A DNA stretch of 64,000 nt, taken from positions 310,001 through 374,000 of the forward strand of contig KQ964248.1 in assembly GCA_001566295.1 (NCBI GenBank). Reading direction: 5' to 3'. Shown here piece by piece: positions 21,648 to 32,193 of the stretch. A program made the translations under genes and the position numbers. Every line of letters begins with the position of its first letter. Positions within the stretch are counted from its first letter, which is position 1. The notes beneath the pieces are model-generated. The model was not told the DNA's origin. It did no database searches and saw only the letters and a program-made list of their open reading frames with translations. This stretch comes from Microdochium bolleyi. Its lineage: Eukaryota; Ascomycota; Sordariomycetes; Xylariales; Microdochiaceae.

Positions 21648-22172
21648 CTAGTGATAGGCAGGCGCGCCAGCGGGTGGGCCACCAGCAGTGTTCATCGTGC
21701 CGTACCCGTGGCCACCAGTCTGCACACGCTCTGAGTACACGCCCGGCGCGCGCTTAGCGGCGAAGCGGCCCTCGCGCGCCTGCTCCTTGCGGTCGTAGTA
21801 GACGTATTCGACATAAAAGGCATGTAGATGGCCAGGTAGGACGCTAGAGGCAAGGTGAGGGAGAGCGAGTCAGCTTTCGGTACTGCATAGATAATAGCAT
21901 CGAGTAGAGGCGCCAGGCGCGCATGGACGCGATCGACAGGGGAAGCACAAGACACATACCCGAGCACTGTGAGACAGATGTTGACAAACAGATCGGCGCC
22001 GCAGCCAGCGACCATGAAAACTCCAAGGGGAGGGACTGCAAGGCACGCACGAGGATCCAGTTAGCACAGTTCCACACCTTGTCAACAAGGCCTCGCACCA
22101 CGGTCCGACCGACAGGAGAGACATACAGAGGATGGTGACGAGCACCACGATGAGCCCAGACGCGGCACCCAT
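21648..22172 (-). CDS. PMP3: PMP3/UPF0057-family plasma membrane proteolipid
   Basis: Three exons, 22127-22172, 21960-22035 and 21648-21843, give 105 aa. The family is a tiny hydrophobic membrane protein of two transmembrane helices that controls plasma membrane potential and cation or stress tolerance. TM1 is GLIVVLVTILFPPLGVFMVA and TM2 is ADLFVNICLTVLGVLPGHLH, with the signature FPPLGVF...GCGADL...GVLPGHLHAFYV joined across both introns. This exon structure was recovered by matching the family motif, since no single open frame shows it. Introns are 91 and 116 nt with GTATGT donors. The cytosolic tail is longer than in yeast Pmp3 (about 50 extra residues, charged then Gly/Pro-rich, ending GAPAYH), a layout common in filamentous fungi. 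Confidence 0.9.
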
Positions 22173-23006
22173 GTTGGCTGCTGGGTATTCGATTTCTTGC
22201 TTGTGTGGTAGAAGCTGCCGGGGTGATTGGCTATGCGCCGCGGTAGTGAGGCGCTGGCGGGATGAGTTGTCTGAGACTCGGTGTCGCAGATCGTGCTCGG
22301 AGGGGAAAGCCAAGGTTGCCTTCTCGAATGTCGCAGCGCGTGCTGACGATAGTGTGGTGTGAAGAATGGAGTCGCTACGGTATTGGTTGCGTGTGGGTGT
22401 GACGGAGTTCCGTTTGATTGTCGATTGTTGATGATCGTTGAGTTCCAAGATTATTGTGGTGAAGTAAAGACCAGAGGGAACGAGCGAGCACGACTTCCGT
22501 CACCCCGCGCCTTCTCTTTATTCACTGAGCTTGTGATGCGCCACCGTTGCAACGACTGCCCTGGTCAGCCGTTAAAGGTATTCATGAGTCGTGCGCACGG
22601 CGCAAAACGACAGCTCCCATGCGATGACGTAGCTCTGAAGACGAAGTGCTTAAAGCGGGCTACAAACCCAAATGGGGACCAACGAGGCCGTTTAGCGCGT
22701 GGGCCTACGCGGCAACCGGCACATGGCAAAGCACTTGTCGACCAAGTTTGGGACCACATCACAAGTCTTTACAAGGGTTACCTTGGCAGTGAACAAACCC
22801 TGATCTACACTCCGAGCTGCTTTGTATGCGACGTTGCCGTCCGTGTGCGCCGCCGGCAACTCACATCCGATGTGGCCCTTGGACGATGGCTTTTGTCGAT
22901 TCTGTTCACTACGTCTTCCTCTGCTTTGTTGCCAGTCGTCATGCTTTGGCGGAGTCCATGCCAGCGTCTAGATTATAGACTTGTTTCTAAGGTACACCAC
23001 ACTCTA
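22173..23006. other. Intergenic, 0.83 kb
   Basis: Promoter of the PMP3-like gene and 3' flank of glucosidase I. The long plus-strand open frame that crosses it runs antisense into glucosidase I and is a shadow. Confidence 0.4.
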
Positions 23007-25606
23007 TCAAAGTTCGTCTCGTTCATGACTAGCCACCTGCTTTTCAAGATCAGGCATGGCCATCATCTTGACCACCAGACTCGTCCAGCCCGTGAAGTGC
23101 TGTGTGCGCTGGCCCTTGCCGGTGTCGGGGTTGTACTGCTCCCATGCGAACCCCGTCTCCTTCCAGCTGTTGTATATGGTCTCGACCAGGTTCTTGCGCA
23201 GATTTATATACGTCTCCTTCGCCTTGGCCTGGAAAGGGCCGTCTTGCTGTGCAACGCTCTGTTGTGCCATATTAGCAGGGAAGGTCATGGGGCGGGAGAA
23301 GTGCGCCACTTACAAGTAATTGTTGCAGAACCAGGTAGTTGATGTTGATCCAGACTGGGCTGCGCCAGTAGTTCTCGGCCGTCTCGTAAAACTCATCCTT
23401 CTTGCTCAGACTGCGGATGCCGTGAGGACTCCACAGCTCATCGGGGTCGCTCAGCATCTCAATGGTCTTGCCCAAAGTCGGGTCATCTGGTTTAAGCAGG
23501 CCAAGGGCGAATGGGAACAGGCTGACATAGCCCTTGTGGCAGACGAGAGCGTGCTCCTCGTAGTCGTCAATGGTGGCATCGCAGTATGCGCCGTCCTTCT
23601 CGGACCAGTGGAGGTCCTTTAGATTGTGCTGAATGCCGTTCAGAGCCTTTGAGTACTCATAGACATCCTCGTTGGCGCCAACAACACCGGCAATCTTGAT
23701 AAGAACCTTGGCCATCAGGCCAACCCACGACATCAGATCAACATGGAGCTCGCCAGGGTGGGGGGTCTGGGCACGAGGGTAATCATCCAAGCCACTGGTG
23801 AGGATGTGCGGTACGGTCCGCCCTCGCCACCTGTAGGCTTCCTTGGTCGAGTATGCTTCGCGGTCGTAGGACTTGATGTCACCAAATTGGGTAGACTTGA
23901 ACCAGAGAAACTGCCGGCGAAGCAGTGGGTAGATGTTCTGCAGGTATTGAGCACCCAGCTGAGGATTGGCGAGGTGGGCGTTCTCAAGATTGCTTTCTTG
24001 CGACAGCTTCTCCTGGCCCACGGGCATACTTCCGTTGGTCTTCGCAAGCTTTTCTAGGAAATCCTCCAGTACCAAAAAGATCGTGGGCGGATTCGCGTAG
24101 TGGGGATACTGGACTTGGAACTCTGCAGGGACCTTGCTGCGCGCCTCGGCGCCGAGAATCTGCTCGCGCGCAATCCATCCGTCCTCATCCATCAGGTTGT
24201 ACCAGCTCTTGACGATCTCAAGCGCCAGATCCATGTCCCACTCTGCGATAGGGAGCAGGTGGAAGCCTTCGTCCCAGAGGAAGCCGCGAGGGAAGAATGG
24301 TCGTGAGGGAATACTCGTGAACAGCTCGTGCGGCCCATCTTCAGTCTGTCGGTTTCGAGCACGAGCCTCGGCAGCCTCTTCCCAAAAGCCCTCGTTCTCC
24401 TCTTCGTACTCCGGCGCGTAGGATCTGTCGACGATGTGGTTGCCGTAGAAGTAGCCGATGCCGCCAGCCAGGTTAGAGAGCATGCTCCGTCCCAGAGCAC
24501 GGTATTTGTCGTCCTTGAAAGGGGTCTGAGGTGCAAAGACGTCCTGGTATTGTTCGTGGAAAGTGGCAGAGTTCTTTGCGATCTCGGTGGTCAGGTCGTC
24601 GCTGGTGACTTCCTTTGACGCAGAGCCACTAGAAAAGAGTACATCGAACTCGAAGGCGCCCTCGAACACCTTCTGTACGATCTGGATATTGCCGGAACCG
24701 GGCCTGTTGCGCATCATGTAAGTCTGCCATGGCGGAGGTGCGTTGTCCTGGCCGTAGTCGGCGATGATCTGATCGACGCCTTCCTTGAGCTGAGCAAAAA
24801 TGACTTGCTTGCCTTGCCAAAGGTGCTCTTGGGGAAGCTCAAGTGTGTTTACAATGGTCTTGTCGAGGGGTCTCTCGCTTGAAGTGGGATGGTTGCTCGT
24901 GGGGTGCTGACCCTTGCCCTCCGTCACCACCATCTTGAAGTTTCCGAGCTGCGCGTGTTTGCCCTTGATCGTCACATCGCCGCTGAAACCATCGCGGTCG
25001 CTATCTGCCACAACCTCAAGGACATTGCCGATGGGCTCCGATGTCACATAGAAGAACATTGAAGTCTTCAGATCGTCGCCAGCGTCGGCACGAGGCTCTC
25101 CCTTGATACGAACAGCCCAGCTGCCACCGTGGGCGCCGCCAGGGATCTTGACAAACGAGGTTGTGATGTCGATCTTGTTCTGCGTGTCGTGTATCGTCTG
25201 GATGCCACCGGTCCTGGTGTCGTACTCCTCCCAGCCGTAGCCAGCCATTTCTTCGTTCTGCTCGCAGGTGTATCGGAAGCCTTGGAGATCATCAAATTAG
25301 CCAAGATCCTCTTACTTGTTTCTAGGTCGGAAGCGCCGCATTCGAGGCATTGCAGATTGCAAACTTACCATTCTGGACCTCCATATAGTTGTCGACCTTA
25401 GCCCACATCAAAGCAGCCATGATGCTGTTGGGGATTCTGGGCCGCACTCCAAAGTAGAGGTTCGGCCTGTAAGGCCCCCATAGTAGACTCTGGTTGCTCT
25501 GCCGGCCATACTCGGCGGACAGAATCGATTCGTCCTGCGCGCTGACGGAGGATGGTGCCAGGCATGCGAGAGACAGCACAGCTGCCAGGTTAGTTCGAAG
25601 TATCAT
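23007..25606 (-). CDS. CWH41: Mannosyl-oligosaccharide glucosidase (glucosidase I, GH63) with C-terminal RDEL
   Basis: Exons 25369-25606, 23314-25280 and 23007-23258 give 818 aa. Glucosidase I removes the outermost alpha-1,2-glucose from the Glc3Man9GlcNAc2 glycan in the ER, the first step of N-glycan trimming. Residues 1-23 form a signal peptide ending SSVSA; then comes LLWGPYRPNLYFGVRPR, the typical opening of the GH63 N-terminal domain. The catalytic (alpha/alpha)6 barrel is marked by SRPFFPRGFLWDEGFHLLPI, YANPPTIFLV, LDDYPRAQTPHPGELHVDL, YWRSPVWININYL and the closing HFTGWTSLVV. The protein ends HERDEL, an ER-retrieval-like tetrapeptide. Introns are 88 and 55 nt. Family members in yeast and animals are type II membrane proteins, whereas this one looks soluble and luminal. 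Confidence 0.93.
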
Positions 25607-26134
25607 TGTTGGAGGCTGAGCCTGGACCGCAATTGCTGGTTCAGTCCGCCGTTTCTGACAGTGCTGGCGTTGGTGGACAAGCTTGGGAGCTACCAGAGCT
25701 TCCTACCAGCAGCGTAGAGCGTCTCTGTGTCCCACAAAGAGGCTATGATATCGACTCGGGCGCTAGCCACAACTCGGTGAATCCGCGGGCTCGAGGTCTG
25801 CGGTCAAGGCCGTTGTTCGTGGGAGGCTCTGGGGATGTGGAGGGGTATTATGGGACACCGTTGTCGCAAGCACGGAAGCCGCCGCAACCCTGCCGTCGAC
25901 GGTGTGTTTGGGGAAGCTTGAACGCCAAGCCAGGGACCCATCGTTAGCGCCGGCGCCCCACACGCAGCTGCCGCCAAAGAAATTCCACGCCTTTCGCTGC
26001 CGTCATTGTACAACTTCGACACAGCCATACAAAGCAGGACGTACCAGCCCATCCTCCTAGCAAGCCACACACTTTTCATCAGAGCCCTTGATTGCAGAAG
26101 ATATTCAAATCAACCTCCTCCGACGTGCCTCATC
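25607..26134. other. Divergent promoter, glucosidase I (-) and snRNP 27 kDa-like (+)
   Basis: A 528-bp shared upstream region between two housekeeping genes. No TATA element is apparent, as usual for such genes. No coding feature. Confidence 0.45.
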
Positions 26135-27040
26135 ATGGCCGACCACTCTCGGCGCGGACGTAACCGCCCCGACAGCAGCCAGATGTGGGACGAGGCCGAT
26201 CGACGGAGCAACCACGCCAGACACGAGCGGGACACCGTGTCTGGCCGGCGCAACGACCGCGGAGGCGGCGACAACAGCCGCAGACACAACCGCTCGAGGT
26301 CACGCTCTCCCCGGCGTGACCGTGATCGGGACGTCCGCGACCACCGCAACCGCGATCGCGACTACGACCACGACAGACGGAACAGAGGATCGAACAGGGA
26401 CGATGATCGCGACAGGCGCACAGATAATAGACGCGACGGAGATGGGCGTGGCGATGGTGGTCGCGACGACCGACGCCACCGAGACAGGCACGACGATCCG
26501 CGGGCATCCCGGAGCCCAGGAAGAAACAGCAGGGACGCCAACGCAAGCGGGCACAACTCTCCACTGCCGACACGGCCTAAGACGGACCGCCCAAGCGGAA
26601 AAGGCTCATCCTCCAGCACTCCGTTATCGTTTAGAGTAGGCAATTCAGCGGGCAAAGGTGCCCAAGCAGGCCAGGAAGCCCGGGAGTCGGTCGAGGATGA
26701 CCAGGAGCATGACCGCCAGAGAAGCAGGGGCAACTCGGCATACGCAGAAGAGAGGAGGTCACGGTCACCGGAACGACGCCACCGGGATGACGAAGACGCC
26801 ATGGACGAAGACAAGAGACGATCCGACGGCGAGGACGACGATGATGACGAGATTGTCGAGGACGACGGCGGCATGGATATGGCTGCGATGATGGGTTTCG
26901 GCGGTTTTGGCAGCACCAAGGGCCAAAAGGTTGTGGGCAATAATGCGTACTACGTGCGCAAAGAAAAGAAGACCGAATATCGCCAGTACATGAACCGTGT
27001 CGGTGGTTTCAACAGGCCGCTCAGCCCTTCCAGAGACTGA
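26135..27040 (+). CDS. U4/U6.U5 small nuclear ribonucleoprotein 27 kDa-like protein
   Basis: Single exon, 301 aa, start MADHSRRGRNR. Splicing factor of the tri-snRNP. The N-terminal two thirds is an RS/RD-rich disordered domain with many Arg-Asp and Ser-Arg dipeptides (RSRSRSPRRDRDRDVRDHR), as in SR-type splicing proteins, then an acidic run (EDDDDDEIVEDDGG). The C-terminal ~55 residues carry the SNRNP27 domain: MMGFGGFGSTKGQKV, then YRQYMNRVGGFNRPL. Human SNRNP27 is about half as long, the extra length here being RS/RD tract. Nuclear. An in-frame upstream ATG exists at 26006, but the sequence between is unlike the family, so 26135 is chosen. Confidence 0.92.
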   Translation: MADHSRRGRNRPDSSQMWDEADRRSNHARHERDTVSGRRNDRGGGDNSRRHNRSRSRSPRRDRDRDVRDHRNRDRDYDHDRRNRGSNRDDDRDRRTDNRRDGDGRGDGGRDDRRHRDRHDDPRASRSPGRNSRDANASGHNSPLPTRPKTDRPSGKGSSSSTPLSFRVGNSAGKGAQAGQEARESVEDDQEHDRQRSRGNSAYAEERRSRSPERRHRDDEDAMDEDKRRSDGEDDDDDEIVEDDGGMDMAAMMGFGGFGSTKGQKVVGNNAYYVRKEKKTEYRQYMNRVGGFNRPLSPSRD

Positions 27041-27119
27041 GAGCGCAGAAGCTCTCGAGTCTGGCAGCAGAAAGGATAGCATCGCAAGATGACTCGGAAA
27101 GATACCCAGCGTTATGTTT

Positions 27120-27125
27120 AATAAA
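27120..27125 (+). terminator. Poly(A) signal after the snRNP 27 kDa-like gene
   Basis: AATAAA about 80 bp downstream of the stop codon, in an A/T-rich context, fits a polyadenylation signal. Confidence 0.5.
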
Positions 27126-28276
27126 AATCAACCCCCAAACTCGCCAACTTGTGAGGGGTGCTGACACGTGCTGTCATGTACAGAGTATGCACTCGCTCGC
27201 ACACCAGTATCTCATTCTCACGTGGATATATGCAGTATCATCGGCGACACGTCTCCCCGCGCAGCATGCCTACTGCGTGTTTGACGCCACTGCTCGGGGA
27301 TAATATGTGCATAGTCAGCAGGAAGGCGTTACCAGATCAATGAGCACCAGCTGACAACCCTTGAAATCACAGTGCAGTTGAGCGTCGTTCGGACGATCCA
27401 TCAGGAGCTCTGCGTTCATGAATGAGAGTCAGAGCCCGGGTCAATCCCGCCGAGCCAATATCGGGGAGAGAGAGAGAGGTCATGTTCCGGAGCATGGACT
27501 ACTGTCAACGTGCCAACTTCAGCCAACGACCTCATGAAGCACCTGGGTAGCCGATTCCCTCACAATGACAAGAACAATCGCACCAGCACCATCAGCAGCA
27601 TATCGCGTTCCCAGAACGCAGAAGCGACCACCGGCACTTGCACAGCGAGACAAACATGCCACACCACACGTCAAAATCACGTCCACGAAGGACAGCAGGT
27701 CGTTGCAAGTGACTTTCACCAATGCCTCCAGAAACGACAGCATCAGAACACGAAAAGAGCAGCAGCAGCAGCAGGACAGCGACCCCGTCAACCTTCCCAC
27801 GCCCAATAATCCGGTGCGTGCGGCAATGCGCTACGCACTTGCTCGGCTGCATCCCCGGCTATCACGAACTGTTTATTCACCACGAGTCACAGGAGGGTCC
27901 TGGCATATTCACTCTTGGCCAGTCTAGAGTCGCTTGAAAATTGCGCATACATGTATGTGTATATATATGTATCTACCTTGGTCTATATCTATGTATAAAT
28001 AAATAAAACTCGCAGGGAAAACAGCGGAGGGGTATTTGTACTTGAACAATGTTGTTTGTCTCCAGCGGAGACCAAGAAAAAAGAAATAAGCCGGCCCAGA
28101 CACAGCTTTATCAACCAAACATTCGCTTTTTCTTTTTGGTGCAGCGTAGAGGCATGGTGTATGTACCATGTCCCACTCTCCCCAGCTAAGCGTCTTGTGT
28201 GCTTGCTTGCTGGCTGTACCGCGTGAGGCGCCAAAGCCCAATCATACACGCGCCGCTCGCTCGATGAAGCGAGAAC
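27126..28276. other. Convergent intergenic region, 1.15 kb
   Basis: 3' flanks of the snRNP gene (+) and the MFS gene (-). Contains a GAGAGAGAGAG run near 27465 and an AT-rich TATG/TAAATAAATAAA stretch at about 27949-28010, likely the MFS 3' UTR. Open frames at 27.5-27.9 kb show no family features. Confidence 0.45.
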
Positions 28277-30341
28277 CTAGACCTCCTCCTTCTGCGCCCG
28301 CATGCTGTTCGAGTTGCGCGGCGTGCTGGACCCGCTCGTCTGGTGACCAGCGGCAGCGGCAGTAGCCGTGGTGGTCGAGGGGATTTCGCCGTCGGAACCC
28401 GCCGTCGCAGCCCTCTTCTCCTCCTCATCCACTACTCCCTTGCCACCAGCACCACCGGCAGCCTTGGCGGCAGCCTCGTCCTGCTGCTGCTTCTTGGACT
28501 TGACGCTGCGCCACTCCATCAGCAGTGCGCCCACGATGGTCAGGCACGTGAAGGCCACGCCGACCGTGAACACGGATCGGAGCGCCAGGTTGTACGCGTT
28601 GAGCACGACGCCCCGGACGGCCGCGGGCAGCGCGCCGCTGAGGCTCGTGGCGCCCGTGTTCTCGATGAACTCGGGCGTCACGCCGGCGATGCCCGTGAGC
28701 CGGTTGAGGAGCTCGTTGGTGAGCACGTTCTGCCCGACGCACAGGAAGATGGCGCCCGAGAGGAGCTGCGTGAAGAACATGAGCGATACGCCCATTGAAA
28801 CGTCTGCGGTGGGCAGGACGGTCTGCGCCGCGAGGTTCGGGCCCTGGAACGTCCAGCCTAGCCCGAAGCCGTAGAGGATCTGGAATCCTATCCACCTGGG
28901 CATGGGCGTGTCGAGCTCGAAGGTGAGGAAGAGTCCGGCGCCAACGGACATGATGCAGACGCCGATGAGCATGAAGGGTGTGTAGTACCCGACCTTCGAG
29001 ATCAGGAGGCCGCTGGAAATGGAGGCGACGACCATGCCGAGGGTGAGCGGGAGGACGTGGATGCCGCTATCGACGGCCGAGTCGCCCTTGATGGCCTGGA
29101 ACCAGATGGGGATGAAGTAGATGAAGATCATCATGTGCGCGCCGACGCAGCAGGTGATCCAGACGCCCGCGGATATGGACCGCTGCTTGAAGAGGCGCGG
29201 CGGGAGGGTGGCAGTCTCAGGCATGAAGATCTGGATGCCCACAAAAGTGAAAAAGAGGGCGATGCCGATAACAAGGAGGGCGATGATCCTGCCCGAGTTC
29301 CACTATGTTTTTTGTACAACTACTGTCAGCGGGACACATGCTTTCAAGATTTTACTAGTACGTGGACATATAAACGTACGGCATAAGTGACACCTCCCCA
29401 CTGCAGCGCGAGCAGGAGACACACGACACCAGGCACGAGCGCCAGGGTGCCGAACGGGTCGAGCTGCGCGAGCTTCTGCCGCGTGGTAAGCTCACCGGCC
29501 GCCTTGGGTGTGGGCACGTTGAGAATGAAGCCGACGAGGACAATGGCGACAGCACCGAAGGGCAGGTTGATCCAGAAGCACCAGCGCCAGGTCACGTTGG
29601 AGGTGAAAGCTCCTCCGACCCTAGATTCATGGTTTTTCGTGTCAGTAGAAGTTATCGTAGTGGTGAGTATCGGCGAGCAAACTTACAGAGGTCCCATGAC
29701 CGAGGCGATACCGAAGACCGCGCCGAAGAGACCCTGGTACATGGGCCGCTTGTGCAGGGGCACAGCGTAGACGAGGATGACGATCTGTGATGTGTGCGTC
29801 AGTGGATAGTGAGCAGGGAGAATGTGGAGTGCAAATGACTTACACATCCCGAGAAGATGCCCGCGGCACCGACGCCCTGGACGGCACGGCCGATGATGAA
29901 GGCGACCGAGTTGGGAGCGGCACCGCAGATGGCGGAGCCGACCTCGAAGAGCAGGACGCAGGCGAGGAAGGTGGCCTTGACCGAGTAGAACTTGTAGAGC
30001 TTGCCGAACATGAGCTGGAAGCTGCAGGTGGTGAGGAGGTAGGCGGAGCCGTACCAGCCGACATCCTGGAGGGAGTGGAACTCGTCGGTGATGGCGGGGA
30101 TGGCGGTGGCGATGATGAGGCGGTCGAGGGCGATGAGGAAGATGGTGCTGAAGATGGAGATGAGCAGCAGGAAGAGCCGCAGGCCGGTAGGGTACACAAT
30201 ATTCTCATCGTCATCGTCGCCGGCGATGGCAGCGGCCGGGGTGGGCTCGACAGCGGCCGTGTTGGCAGCAGGCGAGTCGCTCGTCTCTGTGAGGGCAGCA
30301 GGAGAGGCTGCCGCCGCTGGTTTGGCCCGACCAAAACGCAT
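28277..30341 (-). CDS. MFS drug/toxin efflux transporter, DHA14-like
   Basis: Exons 29844-30341, 29687-29784, 29380-29620 and 28277-29302 give 620 aa. Proton antiporter of the DHA2/DHA14 (14-TM) group that exports small molecules across the plasma membrane. A cytosolic Ala/Pro/Asp-rich N-terminus precedes TM1 (GLRLFLLLISIFSTIFLIAL), followed by the TM1-2 family motif LDRLIIATAIPAITDEF, TM2-4 with ATFLACVLLFEVGSAICGAA, and antiporter motif C as GIASVMGPLVGGAF across intron 2. The third exon holds WRWCFWINLPFGA, the well-known DHA14 signature. The tail is Lys/Ala/Ser-rich and cytosolic. Intron junction phases all agree. Start at 30341; an in-frame Met 22 codons earlier is possible. The neighbouring Zn2Cys6 regulator on the same strand could control it. 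Substrate unknown. Confidence 0.92.
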
Positions 30342-32193
30342 CCTGGATGGGTGTGTGGTTTGTGCTGGGTAGATCAAAACACTCGTGTCCTGTTCACGAG
30401 GCTGCAAGTGTGTCTAAGTCGATGCCGATGCCGTTGTCGATTGTGCGATGGACCACGAGCACCAGGATGCCAAGCCGGGCGAGGCATGCGGCTGAAGATA
30501 TAGATCTTGGACCCTCCATGACTGACGCGGGCTGCTAAGACAAGCAACCAGCACGATGTTTGATTGTGTTTGCGAGGCTCGGGTGCCGGTGCCGGGCTAT
30601 TGCAGCCACAACAGCAGCAGCAGTAACAGAGGTAGCAGCTCGGGCACGTCTGGTCTCCGAGGTGGGGCACTCTCGGCCGCACATTGTCAGGTGCGGCACC
30701 GAGTCGACAGAGAGAGAGGGAGAGAGAGGCGCCCTCAGATGATCCACACGCCGGGGCCTGACTCACGGGCGCCCGAGGGCCCTCCCCTGCCCCTTCCTTA
30801 ATTCCGCTGCCTCCATCGCTGGCTGCTGTTAGCTCCGGCCTGGCTCAATTGCAATGACACCCTTGACTCACAATGCCAATGCGATGATGCAGCCCCTTTC
30901 AGGCGTCGAAGCGCTCAGGCAGCAGTAAGCAGCCTTGTTGCACAGGCGGCCGAATCTGCCACTCGGGGATCCTTGGCCCACCGACCCCCGAGAGTCGTCA
31001 CCAGACGGGTAATCAGTTAATTACCACAGGCACCATGGCCTCCCCGAGCGCAACATGCTGAGCTTATCTTCAATAACATCATGATGCACGCATACCACCA
31101 TCTTCGGTCCAGTCACGCCGGCATCCCGTTCGCTGCTGGAGGTGCAAGTATGTCCTATTGTCGTCGTCATCATTGTCGGTGCTCCGTCTTACCCCCCCTC
31201 CCAGAGAAGGAATGCAGTCGCAAGCACGGGGATAAGTCAAAACAGCGGTACTCTCCGCGCAGAAGTATGCGCGCCCACTTGATAGGACACTATGTAGTTG
31301 CCTGCTCGACCAGAGCGATTGCTGCCGCCTGCGTGGTTCTTCGACGAAATAAGGGGAATAACAACATCCTGATGCCTGGCTAGACCCCCGCCTCGGTCGA
31401 CGATCCGAGTGGCGCTTCGCAGCCAAGCTTTTTTCCGATCCTCCATGTTAGGCCCCGCTCGAATGAACCTCCCTTCACAGGACAGCTAGGTCATTTGCTT
31501 GCTGTCATGGGTAGTGTTTAGCGATATACATAACAAGCAGTGGCCGTATCTATTGTTCATTCGACGCTCAACGCTTCGGAATGCCAAAGGAAATGAGGGC
31601 GGAAACCCCGACTCAACCACCGTAGGCGGGCACACCACTAGTTGTTGTCCATCTTGCATACTAAAGTAGGTACTATCATGTGGTCATTACACCATCGGGC
31701 ATACTGGCAGCTAGTCAGCAGCGACCTGAAAAGGATAACCCCTGCGGGTGGTCGTACCGAAGGTCGAAGGCCACATTACCATTGTTCCCCACTCATGCTT
31801 ATCAGATCTCAGCCGCCCCCGAGTCCCAGGAGATTCGGCCGTGACGAAGAAAGTTCGGCCGAGCTTCCTGTCCGTCTTTGCCCGGATCGGCCTCGGCGCT
31901 TAGGAGTGAGATGCGGTAATGGTAGTAATCCTCGGTCGTCCTTACGATTCCAGGCGTGCCTTTCCACATTAGGAAAGTGGACATTCCGTCTCTAGGACCC
32001 CCTTCAAGCGAGCCTCTCCAGACATGCCTGGGCCTCTGGGCCTAAGGACGTCCAGTGCCCGATGGGGAATTGGGGCGTACGTCGCGAGGTTGGATCTTGA
32101 GTGTCATTGTAATGGCTGAGATTTCCTCTGCTGTATCTGTACAGGTGGATTGGAGACTTCTTCGGCGCTCTTCCATGGCCCACGCCTTTATTC
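30342..32193. other. Intergenic, 1.85 kb
   Basis: Promoter of the MFS gene (left) and 3' flank of the Zn2Cys6 regulator (right). A GAGAGAGAGGGAGAGAGAGG run lies at about 30709-30728. No coding feature is supported. Confidence 0.45.

Noticed and set aside
22359..23342. 327-codon plus-strand open frame
   Set aside because: It runs antisense into glucosidase I, whose exons are certain from family motifs.
27949..28010. AT-rich TATA/TAAATAAA tract as a possible RIP-affected repeat or origin
   Set aside because: Too short and located just after the MFS stop codon, so a 3' UTR is the simpler explanation.
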